A stretch of 64,000 nt of DNA from Rubritepida flocculans DSM 14296 (GTDB lineage: Bacteria > Pseudomonadota > Alphaproteobacteria > Acetobacterales > Acetobacteraceae). The notes under the pieces were generated by a model. It searched no databases and had not been told where the DNA came from. It saw nothing but the letters and a program-made list of their open reading frames with translations. Shown here piece after piece: positions 51,857 to 64,000 of this stretch. The stretch is taken from positions 62,001 through 126,000 of the forward strand of contig NZ_AUDH01000006.1 of NCBI RefSeq assembly GCF_000425365.1. The letters run 5' to 3'. A program made the position numbers and the translations under genes. Positions within the stretch are counted from its first letter, which is position 1. The number at the start of each line of letters is the position of its first letter.

Positions 51857-52834
51857 TCAGCGGCGCTTCTCGAAGGCGAAGCTGTTGGACAGGCCCCGGG
51901 CCGGGCGGCCCAGCAGGTCGTTGTCCTCGCGCACATCGCGCAGCACGAGGCCGTGCGCGGCCGCGAGGTCGAGAATCTCGGCCTGGGGCACGGCGTGCAT
52001 CTCCATCTCTTCGCCCGGCGCGCCGGCCAGGTAGTCGGCGATGCGGAAGCGGTAGCCCTCGATCCAGGTCGGCGTCTGGAACACGGCCATCCCGCCCGGG
52101 CGCAGCCGCAGGAAGGCGCGCGTGAGGATGGCCATGATCACCGGCGGGGGGTTGTGCTGCAGCACGATGCGCGAATACCAGAGGTCGCAGGGCTCGCCCG
52201 GCATCAGCGCCTCGGGCGTCACCTGCAGCAGCCGCACATGGGCGATCCCCCGCCCCGCGAGCTCCGCCGCCGCCAGGTCGAGATGCGGGCGCGAGACGTC
52301 GAGGCCGCTCACCCGCGGAAAGCGCCGGGCCAGCGCCACGGTGGCCCGCCCCACCCCGCAGCCGTACTCCACGCAATGCTCGAACTCCGCGTGCCGGCGC
52401 CCCGCGCGCGCCAGCACCGCGTCCAGCACCTGCGCGTCCCACTCGCCCGAGGCGAAGAAGGCCTCCCGGTGCTCGGCGAAGCGCTCGGGCAGGAAGCGCT
52501 CCTCGGTCAGCACCGACCAGTGCGGGGCCGCCTCGCCCACGGCCGACCAGTAGCGCGCCACATGCGCGAGCAGCCGTTCGAGCGTCGCCGCATCGGCGCG
52601 CGTCTCGATCTCCTGCGGCGCGATGTCGAGCGGCGGGGGCGGCTGCGGCAGGGGGCCGGAAAGGCGCTGGCGGAACTCCTCGCTCGCCCGCACCGCGAGG
52701 CCGAAGGCCTCCGGGCTGGCATGGGCGCGGCGGTGGGCCTCGATCACCTCCTCGCTTTCCGGCAGGCGGCCGAGCATGAGCCGGTAGCCCAGCACCACCT
52801 CCTCGCGCGACAGCATGGGTTCAGGCTCGCTCAT
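51857..52834 (-). CDS. SAM-dependent methyltransferase with N-terminal DUF4214-like module (copy 1)
   Basis: The protein has 325 residues. LSREEVVLGYRLMLGRLPES and ASEEFRQRL form the same N-terminal module as in the protein at 49533-50507. GEAAPHWSVL and RFLPERFAEHREAF are also shared. The methyltransferase motif I is VEYGCGVGRATVALAR, followed by GLDVSRPHLDLAAAEL. Near the C-terminus is TWIEGYRFRIADYL. The two copies align without large gaps, so this looks like a duplication with the aminotransferase between. It starts 21 nt after the nucleoside transporter stop, on the same strand. Confidence 0.8.
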   Translation of the reverse strand: MSEPEPMLSREEVVLGYRLMLGRLPESEEVIEAHRRAHASPEAFGLAVRASEEFRQRLSGPLPQPPPPLDIAPQEIETRADAATLERLLAHVARYWSAVGEAAPHWSVLTEERFLPERFAEHREAFFASGEWDAQVLDAVLARAGRRHAEFEHCVEYGCGVGRATVALARRFPRVSGLDVSRPHLDLAAAELAGRGIAHVRLLQVTPEALMPGEPCDLWYSRIVLQHNPPPVIMAILTRAFLRLRPGGMAVFQTPTWIEGYRFRIADYLAGAPGEEMEMHAVPQAEILDLAAAHGLVLRDVREDNDLLGRPARGLSNSFAFEKRR

Positions 52835-52855
52835 GGCAAGGCGATTAGCACCGGC

Positions 52856-54100
52856 TCAGGGCGGCGTCAGCACGCCCACCGCCGCCCCCACCATGCAGGA
52901 GGCCAGGGTGGCGCAGCCGAGCGCGGGCAGGCCGAGGCGCACCACCTCCGCCCGCCGCTCGGGGCAGAGGGAGGAGAGCCCGCCCATCAGGATGCCGACC
53001 GAACCGATATTGGCGAAGCCGCACAGCGCATAGGTCAGGATCAGCCGGCTGCGCGCGTCCAGCGCCTCGGCCCCCCCTCGGGCGAAGTCGAGATAGGCGA
53101 CGAACTCGTTCACCACCAGCTTCACGCCGAGCGAGGCGGCGACGGTGGCCGCCTGCTCCCCCGGCACGCCCATCAGCCAGGCAAGAGGGCGCAGCAGCAG
53201 CCCCGCGATCTGCTGCAGCGAGACGCCGAAAAGGGGCTGCAAGGCCTCATTGGCCAGGGCCACCAGCGCCACGAAGACGATCAGCGCCGCCATGATGCCG
53301 AAGAGGAGCTGCAGCCCCTCGGCCGTGCCCTGCACCAGCGCCTCCATGGTGCTGGCGTAGCGGGGCGGCGCCTCGCCCCCGCCCCCGGTCGCGCCCTCCG
53401 CCCCGCCCGGGCGCATCAGCAGCGCCGCCAGCACCGCCGCCGGCGCGGCGATGAGCGAGGCGGTGAGGAGCTGCCCCGCCGCATCCGGCACCACGGGCGC
53501 GATGACGAGCGCATAGACGACCAGCGTGTTGCCCGAGATGGTGGCGAGCCCCGCCACCATCACGACGAACAGCTCGCTCTGCGTGAGCCGTGCGAGCCAG
53601 TGGCGGATGAGCAGCGGCGCCTCCACCATGCCCACGAACACGTTCGCCGCCACCGCGAAGCCGGCCGCCCCGCCGAGGCCGAGGCCGCGCCGCAGCAGCG
53701 CCGCAAGGCCGCGCACGATCACCGGCAGCACGCGCCAGTGATACAGCACGGCCGAGAGCGCGCCGACGACGAGCACCAGCGGCAGCGCCTGGAAGAACAG
53801 GATGAAGGAGCTGCCGGGCGCCGTCTCGACGAAGGGCAGCGGCGCGCCGCCCAGATAGCCGAACACCAGCGCCGTGCCGCTGCGCGTGGCCCGCGCCAGC
53901 GCCTCCACCGCCCCGCCGATCACGGAAAACCCCGCGCGCAGCGCCGGCACATGCAGCAGCAGCGCCGCCAGCCCGAGCGTGCCGATCAGCCCGCCCAGCA
54001 CCACCCGCGGCGAGACGCCCCGGCGGAACCCGCCCGCCGCCCAGGCGAGCAGGCAGAGCCCCACCAGCCCCGCGAGCGACTGGAGCTGGACCGCGCTCAC
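52856..54100 (-). CDS. Concentrative nucleoside transporter (CNT/NupC family)
   Basis: The protein has 414 residues with about ten membrane segments. ETAPGSSFILFFQALPLVL, FVGMVEAPLLIRHWLARLTQSELFVVM, GLATISGNTLVVYAL, VNEFVAYLDFA and LCGFANIGSVGILMGGLSSLCPERR are the conserved CNT pore and gate blocks. It imports nucleosides with H+ or Na+ at the inner membrane. The start is GTG at 54100, overlapping the rmuC stop by 4 nt, so it is the second gene of the rmuC run. Confidence 0.93.
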   Translation of the reverse strand: MSAVQLQSLAGLVGLCLLAWAAGGFRRGVSPRVVLGGLIGTLGLAALLLHVPALRAGFSVIGGAVEALARATRSGTALVFGYLGGAPLPFVETAPGSSFILFFQALPLVLVVGALSAVLYHWRVLPVIVRGLAALLRRGLGLGGAAGFAVAANVFVGMVEAPLLIRHWLARLTQSELFVVMVAGLATISGNTLVVYALVIAPVVPDAAGQLLTASLIAAPAAVLAALLMRPGGAEGATGGGGEAPPRYASTMEALVQGTAEGLQLLFGIMAALIVFVALVALANEALQPLFGVSLQQIAGLLLRPLAWLMGVPGEQAATVAASLGVKLVVNEFVAYLDFARGGAEALDARSRLILTYALCGFANIGSVGILMGGLSSLCPERRAEVVRLGLPALGCATLASCMVGAAVGVLTPP

Positions 54101-55506
54101 CCCTCCTCCTCCTCCTCCTCGCCCGGCGCGATGGCGTCCACGCCGAGCAGCGCGGCCGACTGCTCGCCGGGCATGGCCTCCACCGTCCTGAGCTTGCGCG
54201 CGATGACGCGGGTGCGCTTCTGCGCCTCGCCCAGCGTGTTGGTCACCGTGCCCACCTGCTTCACCACCTTGTCCAGCACGCCTTCCATCTTCGCCATCTC
54301 GGCCTTGGTGGCGGCCAGCAGGTCGCGCACCGCCTCGGCGTTCTTCGACAGCGCGAGGGTGACGTGGCCGAGCTGGATGGTGCGCAGCATGGCGGGCAGC
54401 AGCGAGGGCCCGGCGATGAACACGCGCGCCTTCTTGCCCACCTCGTCGATGAGGCCCGGGATGCGCGCCGCCTCGGCATAGAGCCCCTCGGTGGGGAGAT
54501 ACATCACCGCGAACTCGGTGGTGGCGGGCGGGTGGATGTATTTCTCGCGGATCTTCTGCGCCTCCGCGCGGATGCGGTTCTCGAGCGCGCGGCGCGCCTG
54601 CGCCTCGGCCTGCGCATCGCCCGCCTCATGCGCGGCGAGCAGGCGCTCGTAGTCCTCCACGGGGAATTTCGCGTCCACCGGAAGGCGCACCTCCGCCCCG
54701 CCCGGCGCGGGCATGCGGATGGCGAACTCCACCGCCTCGTTGCTGCCCTCGCGCAGCCGCGCGTTCGTCTCGTAGCTGCCTTCGGGGAGGAAGTCGTCCA
54801 GCAGCGCCTTCACCTGCGCCTCGCCCCAGCCGCCGCGCGTCTTGACGTTGGAGAAGAGGCGCTTGAGGTCGCCGACCTGCGAGGCGACGGACTGCACATT
54901 GCCCATCATCGCCTGGATGGCGTTGAACTGGTCGATGACGCGGGTGAAGCTCTCGCTCATCTGCTTCTCGACGGCGGCGCCGAGCTGCTCGTTCACGCTG
55001 GCCTGGATGTCGGCGAGGCGCTTGTCGTTCGCCTCGCGCATCTCGCGCAGCTTCGCCTCCAGCTCCGCGCGGCTCTCGGCGGCCTTGCGGTCGATGAGAT
55101 CGCGCGCGGCGGCCATCTCGGCCGCGATGGCGGTCTTCATGGCGGATTGCGCCTCGGCGAGCGCGCTGCGCACCTGCTCGACCATCAGGTTCATGCGCGC
55201 GAGCTTCTCGGCCACCTCGGCGCGCAGCGCCGCGGCCTCGTCCTTCTGCGCCTGGGCGGCGGCGCCCTGCACCTGCATCATCGCGCTGGTGAGCGCGGAC
55301 ATCTCGCGCGCCAGCACCGTCTCGGTGGCCGAGAGCGCGGCCTTCACCTCGCCCCCGAGCGCGGCGAGGCGCTCGCCCTGCCGCTCCTGCGCCGCCTGGA
55401 GCAGCGGGATGGCCGGATCGGCGCCCGGTTTGCGCGCAAGCAGCAGGAACAGCACCGCCAGTAGCAGCGCCAGCACCAGCACCAGAAGAACCACCTCGAC
55501 CGCCAT
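54097..55506 (-). CDS. rmuC: DNA recombination protein RmuC
   Basis: The protein has 469 residues. One N-terminal membrane segment (about 3-24) is followed by a long coiled coil (about 30-215) and the RmuC nuclease-like domain (about 225-420) with [56 protein letters not shown] and a trailing [14 protein letters not shown]. RmuC limits inversions at short repeats. The end is a run of glutamates (GEEEEEEG) encoded by a TCC-type triplet repeat on the plus strand. It overlaps the CNT gene. Confidence 0.93.
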   Translation of the reverse strand: MAVEVVLLVLVLALLLAVLFLLLARKPGADPAIPLLQAAQERQGERLAALGGEVKAALSATETVLAREMSALTSAMMQVQGAAAQAQKDEAAALRAEVAEKLARMNLMVEQVRSALAEAQSAMKTAIAAEMAAARDLIDRKAAESRAELEAKLREMREANDKRLADIQASVNEQLGAAVEKQMSESFTRVIDQFNAIQAMMGNVQSVASQVGDLKRLFSNVKTRGGWGEAQVKALLDDFLPEGSYETNARLREGSNEAVEFAIRMPAPGGAEVRLPVDAKFPVEDYERLLAAHEAGDAQAEAQARRALENRIRAEAQKIREKYIHPPATTEFAVMYLPTEGLYAEAARIPGLIDEVGKKARVFIAGPSLLPAMLRTIQLGHVTLALSKNAEAVRDLLAATKAEMAKMEGVLDKVVKQVGTVTNTLGEAQKRTRVIARKLRTVEAMPGEQSAALLGVDAIAPGEEEEEEG

Positions 55507-55590
55507 CTTCCGCCCCCCGGCGTCCTCGCGCGGCGTCGCCGCGCGCGGATGAGCCCAGCCACCAGGATGAAGCGCCCGGCCGGGCCCCCA

Positions 55591-55617
55591 CGAAGGTTTC
55601 GCGCAGCGAAACTTTCG
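55591..55617 (-). terminator. Hairpin between purH and rmuC
   Basis: GTTTCGC (55596-55602) and GCGAAAC (55606-55612) form a perfect 7-bp stem with a 3-nt loop; CGAA/TTCG outside extend it past one mismatch. It lies 12 nt beyond the purH stop and before the rmuC start. No T-run is seen, so termination is only plausible. Confidence 0.35.
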
Positions 55618-55628
55618 CGGGGATCACA

Positions 55629-57206
<1,578 letters not shown>

Positions 57207-57208
57207 GG

Positions 57209-58318
57209 TCACAGTCCCAACAGGTCGAGCGTGCGGGCGAGCACGCGCTCCTCGGTGAAGCGGGCGCGCGCGCGCGCCAGCCCGGCACGCCCCATGCTCT
57301 GGCGCAGCGCCGCATCCGCGCACAGCCGCCCCAGCGCATCGGCGAGCGGCGCGGCCCGCATGGGCGGCACCAGCAGCCCTGTCTCGCCCGGCACCACCTG
57401 CTCGCGGCAGCCGCGGATGTCGGTCGCCACCACGGGCAGGCCGGTCAGCATGGCCTCGATGACGCTCATCGGCAGCCCCTCGAAATGCGAGGGCAGGCAG
57501 AACAGGTCGGCGGCGGCGAGCAGGCGCGGCACGTCATGGCGGTAGCCCAGCGCGTGCAGGCGCGGGCCCATCGCGGCGGCGGCGCGGGCGAAATGCGGGG
57601 CCATGTCCTCGCCATGGTCGGAGGGCAGGCGCTCGCCCACCGCGATCAGATGGGCATCGGGCAGGCGGGCCATCGCCTCCAGCAGCTCCGGCCAGCCCTT
57701 GTGGCGCACCAGCCGCGCGGTGGCGATCACCACCGGCGCCTCCTCGGGGATGCCGAGCTCCGCCCGCACCGCGGCGCGGGCCGCGGGATCGGGATGGAAC
57801 AGCGCGGGGTCGCGGCCGTTGCCCACCGCCATGGCGCGGCGATGCACCCGGAGCCGGCGCGCATCCCGCGCCTCCTCCTCGCTGACGGTGAGGAACACGT
57901 CGGTCAGCCGCCCGCCGCACCACTCCACCCCGAGCGAAAGCGCGCGCCGCCACAGCGGGCCCGGCTGGTTGAACAGGAAACCGTGGCAGGTGTAGGCGAT
58001 GCGCGGCACGCCCTCGAGCCGCGCCGCCAGCCGCGCCAGCGCGCCCGAGATGGGCATGTGCGCATGCACCAGGTCGAAGCGTTCGGCGCGCAGCGCGGCG
58101 CGGATGGCCGAAAGCGCGGCGAGGTTCGCGCGCGGCGAGAGGCTGCGCGCCATCGGCACGGAGATGACGCGGAAGCCCTCGGCCCGCGGCAGGTCGAGCA
58201 GCGGGCCCTCGGCGCACATGCCCACCACCTCGTGCCCGCGCGCGCGGGCGGCGCGCATCAGCGGCAGCAGGAAGTGCCGCAGCGAGAAATCCACGTTGGT
58301 GACCTCGAGGACGCGCAC
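57209..58318 (-). CDS. Glycosyltransferase family 4 (GT-B fold)
   Basis: The protein has 369 residues. The N-terminal half has [19 protein letters not shown] and [18 protein letters not shown]. The C-terminal half has [18 protein letters not shown] and the nucleotide-sugar motif [17 protein letters not shown], followed by [17 protein letters not shown]. It resembles the capsular polysaccharide type of GT4 that acts on undecaprenyl-linked sugars. The start is GTG. Gaps to the heparinase (4 nt) and purH (2 nt) are tiny, so it is cotranscribed with both. Sugar and acceptor are unknown. Confidence 0.9.
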   Translation of the reverse strand: MRVLEVTNVDFSLRHFLLPLMRAARARGHEVVGMCAEGPLLDLPRAEGFRVISVPMARSLSPRANLAALSAIRAALRAERFDLVHAHMPISGALARLAARLEGVPRIAYTCHGFLFNQPGPLWRRALSLGVEWCGGRLTDVFLTVSEEEARDARRLRVHRRAMAVGNGRDPALFHPDPAARAAVRAELGIPEEAPVVIATARLVRHKGWPELLEAMARLPDAHLIAVGERLPSDHGEDMAPHFARAAAAMGPRLHALGYRHDVPRLLAAADLFCLPSHFEGLPMSVIEAMLTGLPVVATDIRGCREQVVPGETGLLVPPMRAAPLADALGRLCADAALRQSMGRAGLARARARFTEERVLARTLDLLGL

Positions 58319-58322
58319 GCCC

Positions 58323-59960
58323 TCAGGCGGCCGGCTTCGCGGGGCCGGGCGGCTCGGCCGCCGTCACCCGCGTGATGGCCCACTGGATGCCCTCGTTCGC
58401 GGCCTCGGCGGTGAGCACGATCTGGCTGGTGCGCCGCGCCTCCGCCGCCATGTGGATGCTCTCCTCGAGCGAGATCGCCGCGCCGCGCGCGCGCAGCCGC
58501 CAGCCCTGGCCGCCGGGCAGGCGCATCAGCACCCCGCCCTCCTCCTCCTGGAGCAGCGCGTCCACCGAGGGGTGGAGGTGGAAGCGCACCACGCAGGGCG
58601 GGGACGCGCCGCCCTCGGTCTCGATCACGTCCTCGCCGCGCAGGTCGTCGCCGTTCTCGGAGAGGTAGAGACGCCGGCGATGCACCGCCCCATGGGTGCG
58701 GCGATAGCCGTCATGGCTCGCCTCCAGCCATTGCGCGCCCTGCGCCTCGAAGCGCTCGGCCTCCACGCGCTCGGGGCGGCGGCCCAGCCCCTCGGGGCGC
58801 AGCTCCGCGCTGTTCGTCTCGGCGAGGACGAGGGTGGAGTGCGCGGCGGTGGAGCGCAGAGCCATGCACCAGCCCTCCTCCGCCGCCGGGGCCGCGCCGC
58901 AGTTCACGATCAGCCTGTCCCGCCCCACCGACATCTCGAAGGAGAGCGCGCCGGCATGCGCGAAGCGGTCGGCCCCGCGCGGCGCGCCGGTCGCGGGGTC
59001 CGGCGCGCGGCCGGGCGGCGGGGCGCCGCAATCGGCGATGACGAGGGTGCGGCTCGCCGCCAGGCGGTGGAAGCCCGTCTCCTGCAGCAGCAGCGGCGCG
59101 CGGCCCTTGGCCTGGCCCTGGGTGAGCGCGAGGTCCACGCTCGCCGCCGCCTCCTCGCGCGTGCCGTTGAACAGCGCGAGCGTGCCGTCGCCATGGCGGA
59201 ACAGGCGCAGCGCCTGGCCCGCGCGCTCGATGACGGTGGCGAGCTGCGGCGGGGCGAGCACCCCGCTGCCGTTGAGCAGGTTGCGCAGTTCCACCAGATC
59301 CTGGAAGGCGAGGAGCTGCACGGCCGGGCTGCGCTCCACATGCCCGCCATCGGGGTGGAACTGCCGCTCCAGCTCGGCCGGGAGGAACTTGAGCGCGCGG
59401 ACCATCCACGCCTCCTCGCCCAGCGCGATGGCGGCGGCGATGGCGCCCTTGAGCACCACCAGCGCACCGCGATGCGCCGCCTCGTCGGGCACGTTCGCGG
59501 CGACGAGCCGGCCATCCTGCACGAGGCGCTGCATCAGCGCGCGGCGGAACCCCTCATCGGCGCTGGCGGCGAGGAAATCCCAGTGGCCGAGCCAGGCGGA
59601 GATGCGCGCGGCCGCCACCTCGGGCAGGCTGGCCAGCGGCTCAGCCGCGCCGGCGGCCAGCCATTCCTCCGTGATGTCGCGCGCCTCGACGCGCGCGGCG
59701 TCGGTGCCCAGCATGCGCAGGTCGCGCAGCCAGGCGAAGCCGTGCAGGGCCTGGCGCCAGGGCAGGGGCCCCGCCTCCGGCCCCCAGCCGGTCAGGCTGC
59801 GCGCGCTGCCCATCACCTCGAACTCGCCGCGCAGCAGCCGCGCGCCGCGCTGCGCGTCCCCGGGCCAGAGATCGCGGAAGGCGCGGGCCGGCGCCTCGGG
59901 CACGCGCACGGGGCGGATGCGGGAGAGGAGGCGGCGCGCGCCGCGGAAGATGTCCGCCAT
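58323..59960 (-). CDS. Heparinase II/III family protein
   Basis: The protein has 545 residues. The N-terminal half is a helical toroid-like domain (FAWLRDLRMLGTDAARVEARDI, cut here, and HPDGGHVERSPAVQLLAFQDL). The C-terminal half is a beta sandwich (RSTAAHSTLVLAETNSAEL, and ASHDGYRRTHGAVHRRRLYL). It is the alphaproteobacterial heparinase-like protein usually found beside purH or rsmB. No signal peptide is obvious, which is odd for a polysaccharide lyase; the true function may not be heparin cleavage. ATG shares a base with the rpe stop. Confidence 0.88.
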   Translation of the reverse strand: MADIFRGARRLLSRIRPVRVPEAPARAFRDLWPGDAQRGARLLRGEFEVMGSARSLTGWGPEAGPLPWRQALHGFAWLRDLRMLGTDAARVEARDITEEWLAAGAAEPLASLPEVAAARISAWLGHWDFLAASADEGFRRALMQRLVQDGRLVAANVPDEAAHRGALVVLKGAIAAAIALGEEAWMVRALKFLPAELERQFHPDGGHVERSPAVQLLAFQDLVELRNLLNGSGVLAPPQLATVIERAGQALRLFRHGDGTLALFNGTREEAAASVDLALTQGQAKGRAPLLLQETGFHRLAASRTLVIADCGAPPPGRAPDPATGAPRGADRFAHAGALSFEMSVGRDRLIVNCGAAPAAEEGWCMALRSTAAHSTLVLAETNSAELRPEGLGRRPERVEAERFEAQGAQWLEASHDGYRRTHGAVHRRRLYLSENGDDLRGEDVIETEGGASPPCVVRFHLHPSVDALLQEEEGGVLMRLPGGQGWRLRARGAAISLEESIHMAAEARRTSQIVLTAEAANEGIQWAITRVTAAEPPGPAKPAA

Positions 59961-60616
59961 CAGCCGCCCCCGCGCAGCGCGACGATGGCCGCGGCGTAGT
60001 CCGGCGCGCCGAACACCGCGGTGCCCGCCACCAGCACATCGGCCCCGGCCGCGATGCAGGCGGGCGCGGTCTCGGCCGTCACGCCGCCATCCACCTCCAG
60101 CGCGATCTCCCGCCCGCTCGCCGCGATCATGCGGCGCAGCGCGGCGATCTTGGGAAGCTGCGAGGCGAGGAAGGACTGCCCGCCGAAGCCCGGGTTCACC
60201 GTCATGACCAGGATGAGGTCCACGAGGTCCAGCACATGCTCGACCGCCGAGACGGGCGTGGCCGGGTTCAGCACCACCCCGGCCTGGCAGCCGAGCGCGC
60301 GGATGCTCTGCAGGCTGCGGTGCAGGTGCGGCCCCGCCTCCGGGTGCAGGCTGATGACGCGCGCCCCCGCCTCGGCGAAGGCGGCGAGGTAGGGATCGGC
60401 CGGGGCGATCATCAGATGCACGTCGAAGGGCAACGCGCAATGCGCCCGCAGCCCCTTCACCAGCCCCGGGCCGAAGCTGATGTTGGGCACGAAATGCCCG
60501 TCCATGATGTCGAGGTGCAGCCAGTCCGCGCCGGCGCGCTCCACCGCGCGCACCTCCTCGCCGAGGCGCGCGACATCGGCGGCGAGCAGCGAGGGAGCGA
60601 TGCGGACCCGACTCAT
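59960..60616 (-). CDS. rpe: Ribulose-phosphate 3-epimerase
   Basis: The protein has 218 residues, a TIM barrel. IAPSLLAADVARLGEEV, WLHLDIMDGHFVPNISFGP, VHLMIAPADPY, MTVNPGFGGQSFL and EVDGGVTAETAP contain the metal and catalytic residues. It interconverts ribulose 5-phosphate and xylulose 5-phosphate in the pentose phosphate and Calvin pathways. I chose ATG at 60616 because the family core starts right after it and AGGGA lies before it; ATG at 60634 adds six residues. Confidence 0.95.
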   Translation of the reverse strand: MSRVRIAPSLLAADVARLGEEVRAVERAGADWLHLDIMDGHFVPNISFGPGLVKGLRAHCALPFDVHLMIAPADPYLAAFAEAGARVISLHPEAGPHLHRSLQSIRALGCQAGVVLNPATPVSAVEHVLDLVDLILVMTVNPGFGGQSFLASQLPKIAALRRMIAASGREIALEVDGGVTAETAPACIAAGADVLVAGTAVFGAPDYAAAIVALRGGG

Positions 60617-60756
60617 GCCATCCCTGTTTTCCATGGCCCCCCGCGGGGCCCATCGGGGTTAGCCCATCCCCGGGGGCTTGAAAACCTCGCGCCGCGCCGT
60701 TGCCTCCAGCCCGTGCCGCGCCCAGTCTGCGCCCGCCCGAGCCCCGGAGAGACGCC

Positions 60757-61871
60757 ATGACCGAGCCCGCCCGCGAGGCCCTCGCCTTCCTCGTTCCCGC
60801 CCGCCATCCGGGCGATGCGGCGGCCGTGGCCGCGCTGTTCGACCAGGGCGCGCTGCGGCCGGAGGAGGTGGTGGCGATCCTGGGCAAGACCGAGGGCAAT
60901 GGCTGCGTGAACGACTTCACCCGCGCCTATGCGGTGGAGGCGCTGGCGGCGATGCTCGCCACGCGGCTCGGCCTCGCGCCCGAGGCGGTGCTGGCGCGCG
61001 TGGCCATGGTGATGTCGGGCGGCACGGAGGGCGGGCTCTCGCCGCATTTCCTCGTGCTCGGCGTGCGGCAGGGGGCGGCGGAGGCGATGCCGGGCCCCGC
61101 GCTCGCGCTCGGCGTGGCCTTCACGCCCGAGTTCCGCCCGGAGGAGCTGGGCCGCATGGCGCAGGTGGAGGCCACCGCCGAGGCGGTGCGGCGCGCCATG
61201 CGCGAGGCCGCCATCGCCCGCGCCGAGGATGTCCACTACGTCCAGGTCAAATGCCCTCTGCTGACGAGCGAGCGCATGGCCGAGGCGCGCGCGCGCGGCG
61301 CCCTCTGCGCGACGGAGGACACCTACGCCTCCATGGGCCTCTCGCGCGGGGCCTCGGCGCTCGGCATCGCGCTGGCGCTGGGCGAGGTTCCGGCGGCGGC
61401 GCTCTCGGACGCGGCGGTGGGGCGGGACTGGTCGCTCTTCTCTGCCCGCGCGAGCTGCTCGGCCGGGGTGGAGCTGACGCGCAACGAGATCGTGGTGCTG
61501 GGCAACAGCCCGGCCTGGCGCGGGGCGCTCGCCATCGCGCATGACGTGATGCAGGACGCGATCGACCTGCCCGCGGTGCAGCGCGCGCTGGCGGCGGCCG
61601 GCCTCGCGGCGGGCGGCGGCCAGCTCCCCGAGGCGGAGGCCGCGCGCCTCGTCGCGCTGCTGTGCAAGGCCGAGCCCAGCAGCACGGGCCGCATCCGCGG
61701 CCGCCGCCACATCATGTGGGACGACAGCGACATCAACGCCACGCGGCATGCGCGCGCCCTGGTGGGCGGGGTGGTCGCGGCCGCGACGGGGAGGACGGAT
61801 CTCTTCGTCTCCGGCGGCGCGGAGCACCAGGGGCCGGACGGCGGCGGGCCCGTGGCGGTGATCGCGCGGCG

Positions 61872-61884
<13 letters not shown>
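60757..61884 (+). CDS. Ring-opening amidohydrolase (cyanuric acid amidohydrolase/barbiturase family)
   Basis: The protein has 375 residues. The AtzD/TrzD/barbiturase fold is three related repeats, each contributing one Ser and one Lys. Visible blocks are [102 protein letters not shown] and the end [16 protein letters not shown]. It hydrolyses cyclic ureides such as cyanuric acid or barbiturate; which one cannot be decided by eye. CCGGAGAG precedes ATG at 60757. Its last 13 nt overlap the convergent amidohydrolase gene. Confidence 0.9.

Positions 61885-64000
<2,116 letters not shown>

Overview
The window is chromosomal DNA of very high GC content with dense gene packing. It most likely comes from an alphaproteobacterium of the Rhodospirillales, perhaps the Acetobacteraceae. 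The main reasons are the gene orders: a complete dcw cluster followed by lpxC-bamD-recN-ligA, smpB-dapA, a GapR/DUF1244 pair, ffs-dnaX-ybaB-recR, and a Mg-type HemB. No transposase, integrase, prophage, CRISPR array, tRNA or 16S/23S rRNA was found. Both edges cut a gene: a hydantoinase/5-oxoprolinase on the left and gyrB on the right.

Layout. 1-4993: fused hydantoinase (minus, partial), a TerB/DnaJ protein, an AmiD-like amidase and the RNase P RNA. 4994-5348: a hairpin-rich leader. 5349-24223: the division and cell-wall cluster mraZ-rsmH-ftsL-ftsI-murE-murF-mraY-murD-ftsW-murG-murC-murB-ddl-ftsQ-ftsA-ftsZ. All of it is on the plus strand and nearly every junction overlaps; only ftsZ has its own upstream gap, and a strong hairpin terminator follows it. 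24490-30144: lpxC, bamD, recN and ligA (lipid A, outer-membrane assembly, DNA repair and replication). 30154-31423: a two-gene unit resembling the SbtA bicarbonate transporter and its PII-like partner SbtB. 31498-37276: bpt, smpB, dapA, slt, pgpA, pncC, gapR and DUF1244. 37325-42242: a probable tartrate/glycerate catabolic group (Bug-type binding protein, TtuC-like dehydrogenase, TtuD-like glycerate 2-kinase, pyruvate kinase). 42253-45511: a small secreted protein, metY, hemB and a small lipoprotein. 45508-49513: nudC, 4.5S RNA, dnaX, ybaB and recR. 49533-55506 (minus): a tight run rmuC, CNT nucleoside transporter, methyltransferase, class III aminotransferase, second methyltransferase. 55629-60616 (minus): rpe, heparinase-like, GT4 glycosyltransferase, purH. 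60757-64000: a cyanuric-acid-amidohydrolase/barbiturase-type enzyme, a metal-dependent amidohydrolase and the C-terminal half of gyrB.

Most of the window is conserved housekeeping. The accessory parts most worth attention are the paralogous methyltransferases flanking an aminotransferase (49533-52834), the SbtAB-like pair, the ttu-like group, and the structured leader before mraZ. All product names rest on reading motifs and gene order by eye; no database search was run.
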